Source: JBPEWY01 sp965224095
GTDB lineage: Bacteria; Bacteroidota; Bacteroidia; Flavobacteriales; Flavobacteriaceae
Length of the DNA stretch: 64,000 nucleotides
Assembly (NCBI GenBank): GCA_965224095.1
Contig: OZ245039.1
Span: forward strand, 992,001 to 1,056,000
Reading direction: 5' to 3'
Part shown: positions 63,005 through 64,000 of the stretch, piece after piece
Position numbering within the stretch: position 1 is the first letter of the stretch
Layout of the letters: every line of letters begins with the position of its first letter
The notes under the pieces: generated by a model
Seen by the model: only the letters and a program-made list of their open reading frames with translations
The model's database searches: none
Told to the model about the DNA's origin: nothing
Translations under genes and position numbers: made by a program

Positions 63005-64000
63005 ATGAAATTACATTATACCCTTTTCTTTTTTTTCCTATGGATGACAGCCGGACTGGCACAAAATAACTATCCCGAAGATGTTTTTCAATCACCTCTA
63101 AACATTCCTCTGGTACTTTCAGGAACCTTTGGTGAGCTAAGGTCCAATCATTTTCATTCCGGCCTGGATATCAAAACACAACAACGCGAAGGCCTTTCGG
63201 TTTTTGCCATTGGCGATGGCGTAATTACGCGAATTAAAATATCCCGTTGGGGATATGGCAAAGCCCTGTATGTTGCTCATCCTAATGGCTATACATCCGT
63301 ATACGGCCATTTGCAAAAATTTGCTCCGGAAATAGAGGCCTATGTAAAAAAGCATCAATACGCTAAAAGAAGCTTTGAAATTGAATTGTTCCCTAAAAAT
63401 GGAGAGTTGTCATGCACGAAAGGGCAGGTTATAGCTTATAGCGGGAACACCGGAGGCTCCGGCGGGCCTCATTTGCATTTTGAAATACGGGGTTCCGCAT
63501 CACAGAAACCCATTAACCCTATGTATTTCGGAATTGACATAAAAGATACGCAAGCTCCGGTATTACAGCGTTTGTTTGCCTATCCTCTCGGGAGTAATGC
63601 GCAGGTTAACAAATCGGAAAGACGCATTCAAATTCCCTTTAGGAGAACACAAGACGGAAATTATAAGTCAGATCCCGTATATGCTTCGGGGCGTATAGGG
63701 TTTGGTTTTAACGGGTACGATCGTCAGGATCTGGCGTATAACCATAATGGTGTTTACGCGGTAGCCCTGCGGGTAAATAACAAAACTGTTTTACAATACG
63801 ATTTCGAATCTTTTGCTTTTTCCGAAACCCGATATATCAACACATTTATAGATTACGAATATTTTATTAAAAACAGGAGCAGGATTCAGAAGTGCTTTGT
63901 TGAAGCCGCAAATCCGCTCAGTATTTATCAAATCAATATTAATAACGGAGTCGTTGAAATACTACCGGGAAAAGCGTACCAACTGGAACTAAAAGTCCGG
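63005..64000 (+). CDS. M23 family peptidase, 3' end outside window
   Basis: About 332 residues are visible. A signal peptide (KLHYTLFFFFLWMTAGLAQ) leads into a lysostaphin-type M23 peptidase domain. The zinc motifs are H51-S-G-L-D55 and the HxH pair H156-L-H158. The insert of about 30 residues between the first strands and the glycine-rich GNTGGSGGPHLHFEI loop is usual for flavobacterial forms. It probably cleaves peptidoglycan cross-links in the periplasm. The gene continues beyond the window with a domain that I cannot name. It is divergent from the zapB-like gene (175-base gap). Confidence 0.93.
   Translation, partial: MKLHYTLFFFFLWMTAGLAQNNYPEDVFQSPLNIPLVLSGTFGELRSNHFHSGLDIKTQQREGLSVFAIGDGVITRIKISRWGYGKALYVAHPNGYTSVYGHLQKFAPEIEAYVKKHQYAKRSFEIELFPKNGELSCTKGQVIAYSGNTGGSGGPHLHFEIRGSASQKPINPMYFGIDIKDTQAPVLQRLFAYPLGSNAQVNKSERRIQIPFRRTQDGNYKSDPVYASGRIGFGFNGYDRQDLAYNHNGVYAVALRVNNKTVLQYDFESFAFSETRYINTFIDYEYFIKNRSRIQKCFVEAANPLSIYQININNGVVEILPGKAYQLELKVR

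Noticed and set aside
1..64000. CRISPR arrays or rRNA genes
   Set aside because: I saw no regularly spaced direct repeats with unique spacers and no rRNA-like conserved segments anywhere in the window.

Overview
This window looks like a chromosomal piece of a marine-type member of the Flavobacteriaceae (Bacteroidota). The evidence is the gliding-motility lipoprotein gene gldI, several families largely confined to this phylum (an OstA-like protein, DUF349, DUF368, DUF3810, DUF5683, WbqC), Bacteroidota-type promoters (TTG or TTTG, about 19-22 bases, then TAnnTTTG), few Shine-Dalgarno sites, and a 6S-like RNA between zapA and rny. Most of the window (about 11.9-64 kb) is compact core genome in long same-strand gene runs.

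Region 1 (1-8.8 kb) is an accessory RHS/YD-repeat locus. A 5'-truncated RHS protein is followed by a 1873-residue secreted RHS protein with three malectin-like repeats, a DUF6443/RHS core and a variable AT-rich tip carrying a HEMHH zincin motif. One base further on starts a small lipoprotein that I infer to be the cognate immunity protein. Region 2 (8.8-11.9 kb) is the end of an integrated element: a possible transposase fragment, a BfmA/BtgA-like mobilization protein, a 500-base intergenic stretch full of perfect inverted repeats (candidate oriT), and a CTnDOT-like tyrosine recombinase pointing away from a tRNA-Pro(TGG) gene that is the likely integration target. The left end of the element is not visible, so the RHS locus may be its cargo.

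Region 3 (12-34.7 kb) holds a PQQ-type sugar dehydrogenase, a divergent murQ/anmK pair for muropeptide recycling, and a run udk - divIC-like - methylmalonyl-CoA mutase small and large subunits - 2,4-dienoyl-CoA-reductase-like SDR. It continues with parA - parB - DUF5683 - dapB - lepB - wbqC - DUF6122. A minus-strand run (read right to left) holds a TPR protein, ribH, a small membrane protein, mutL, two rhomboids and an endonuclease/exonuclease/phosphatase protein; recF, a lipoprotein and a DciA-like DUF721 gene follow on the plus strand.

Region 4 (34.7-64 kb) contains ndk, nrnA - gldI - a cyclophilin/FKBP fusion, pepD, DUF3810, a lipoprotein, an SpoU-family RNA methyltransferase, an M48 protease, relA/spoT, fur-like, purA, an OstA-like protein, a class III aminotransferase, TPR - DUF368 - DUF368 - aroE - DUF349, an SLC13 transporter, pckA, and a minus-strand cluster of ZapB-like protein, zapA, 6S RNA and rny. 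The window ends inside an M23 peptidase gene. The least explained parts are the RHS tip/immunity pair, the palindrome cluster near the mobilization gene, and the 6S RNA placed directly before rny.
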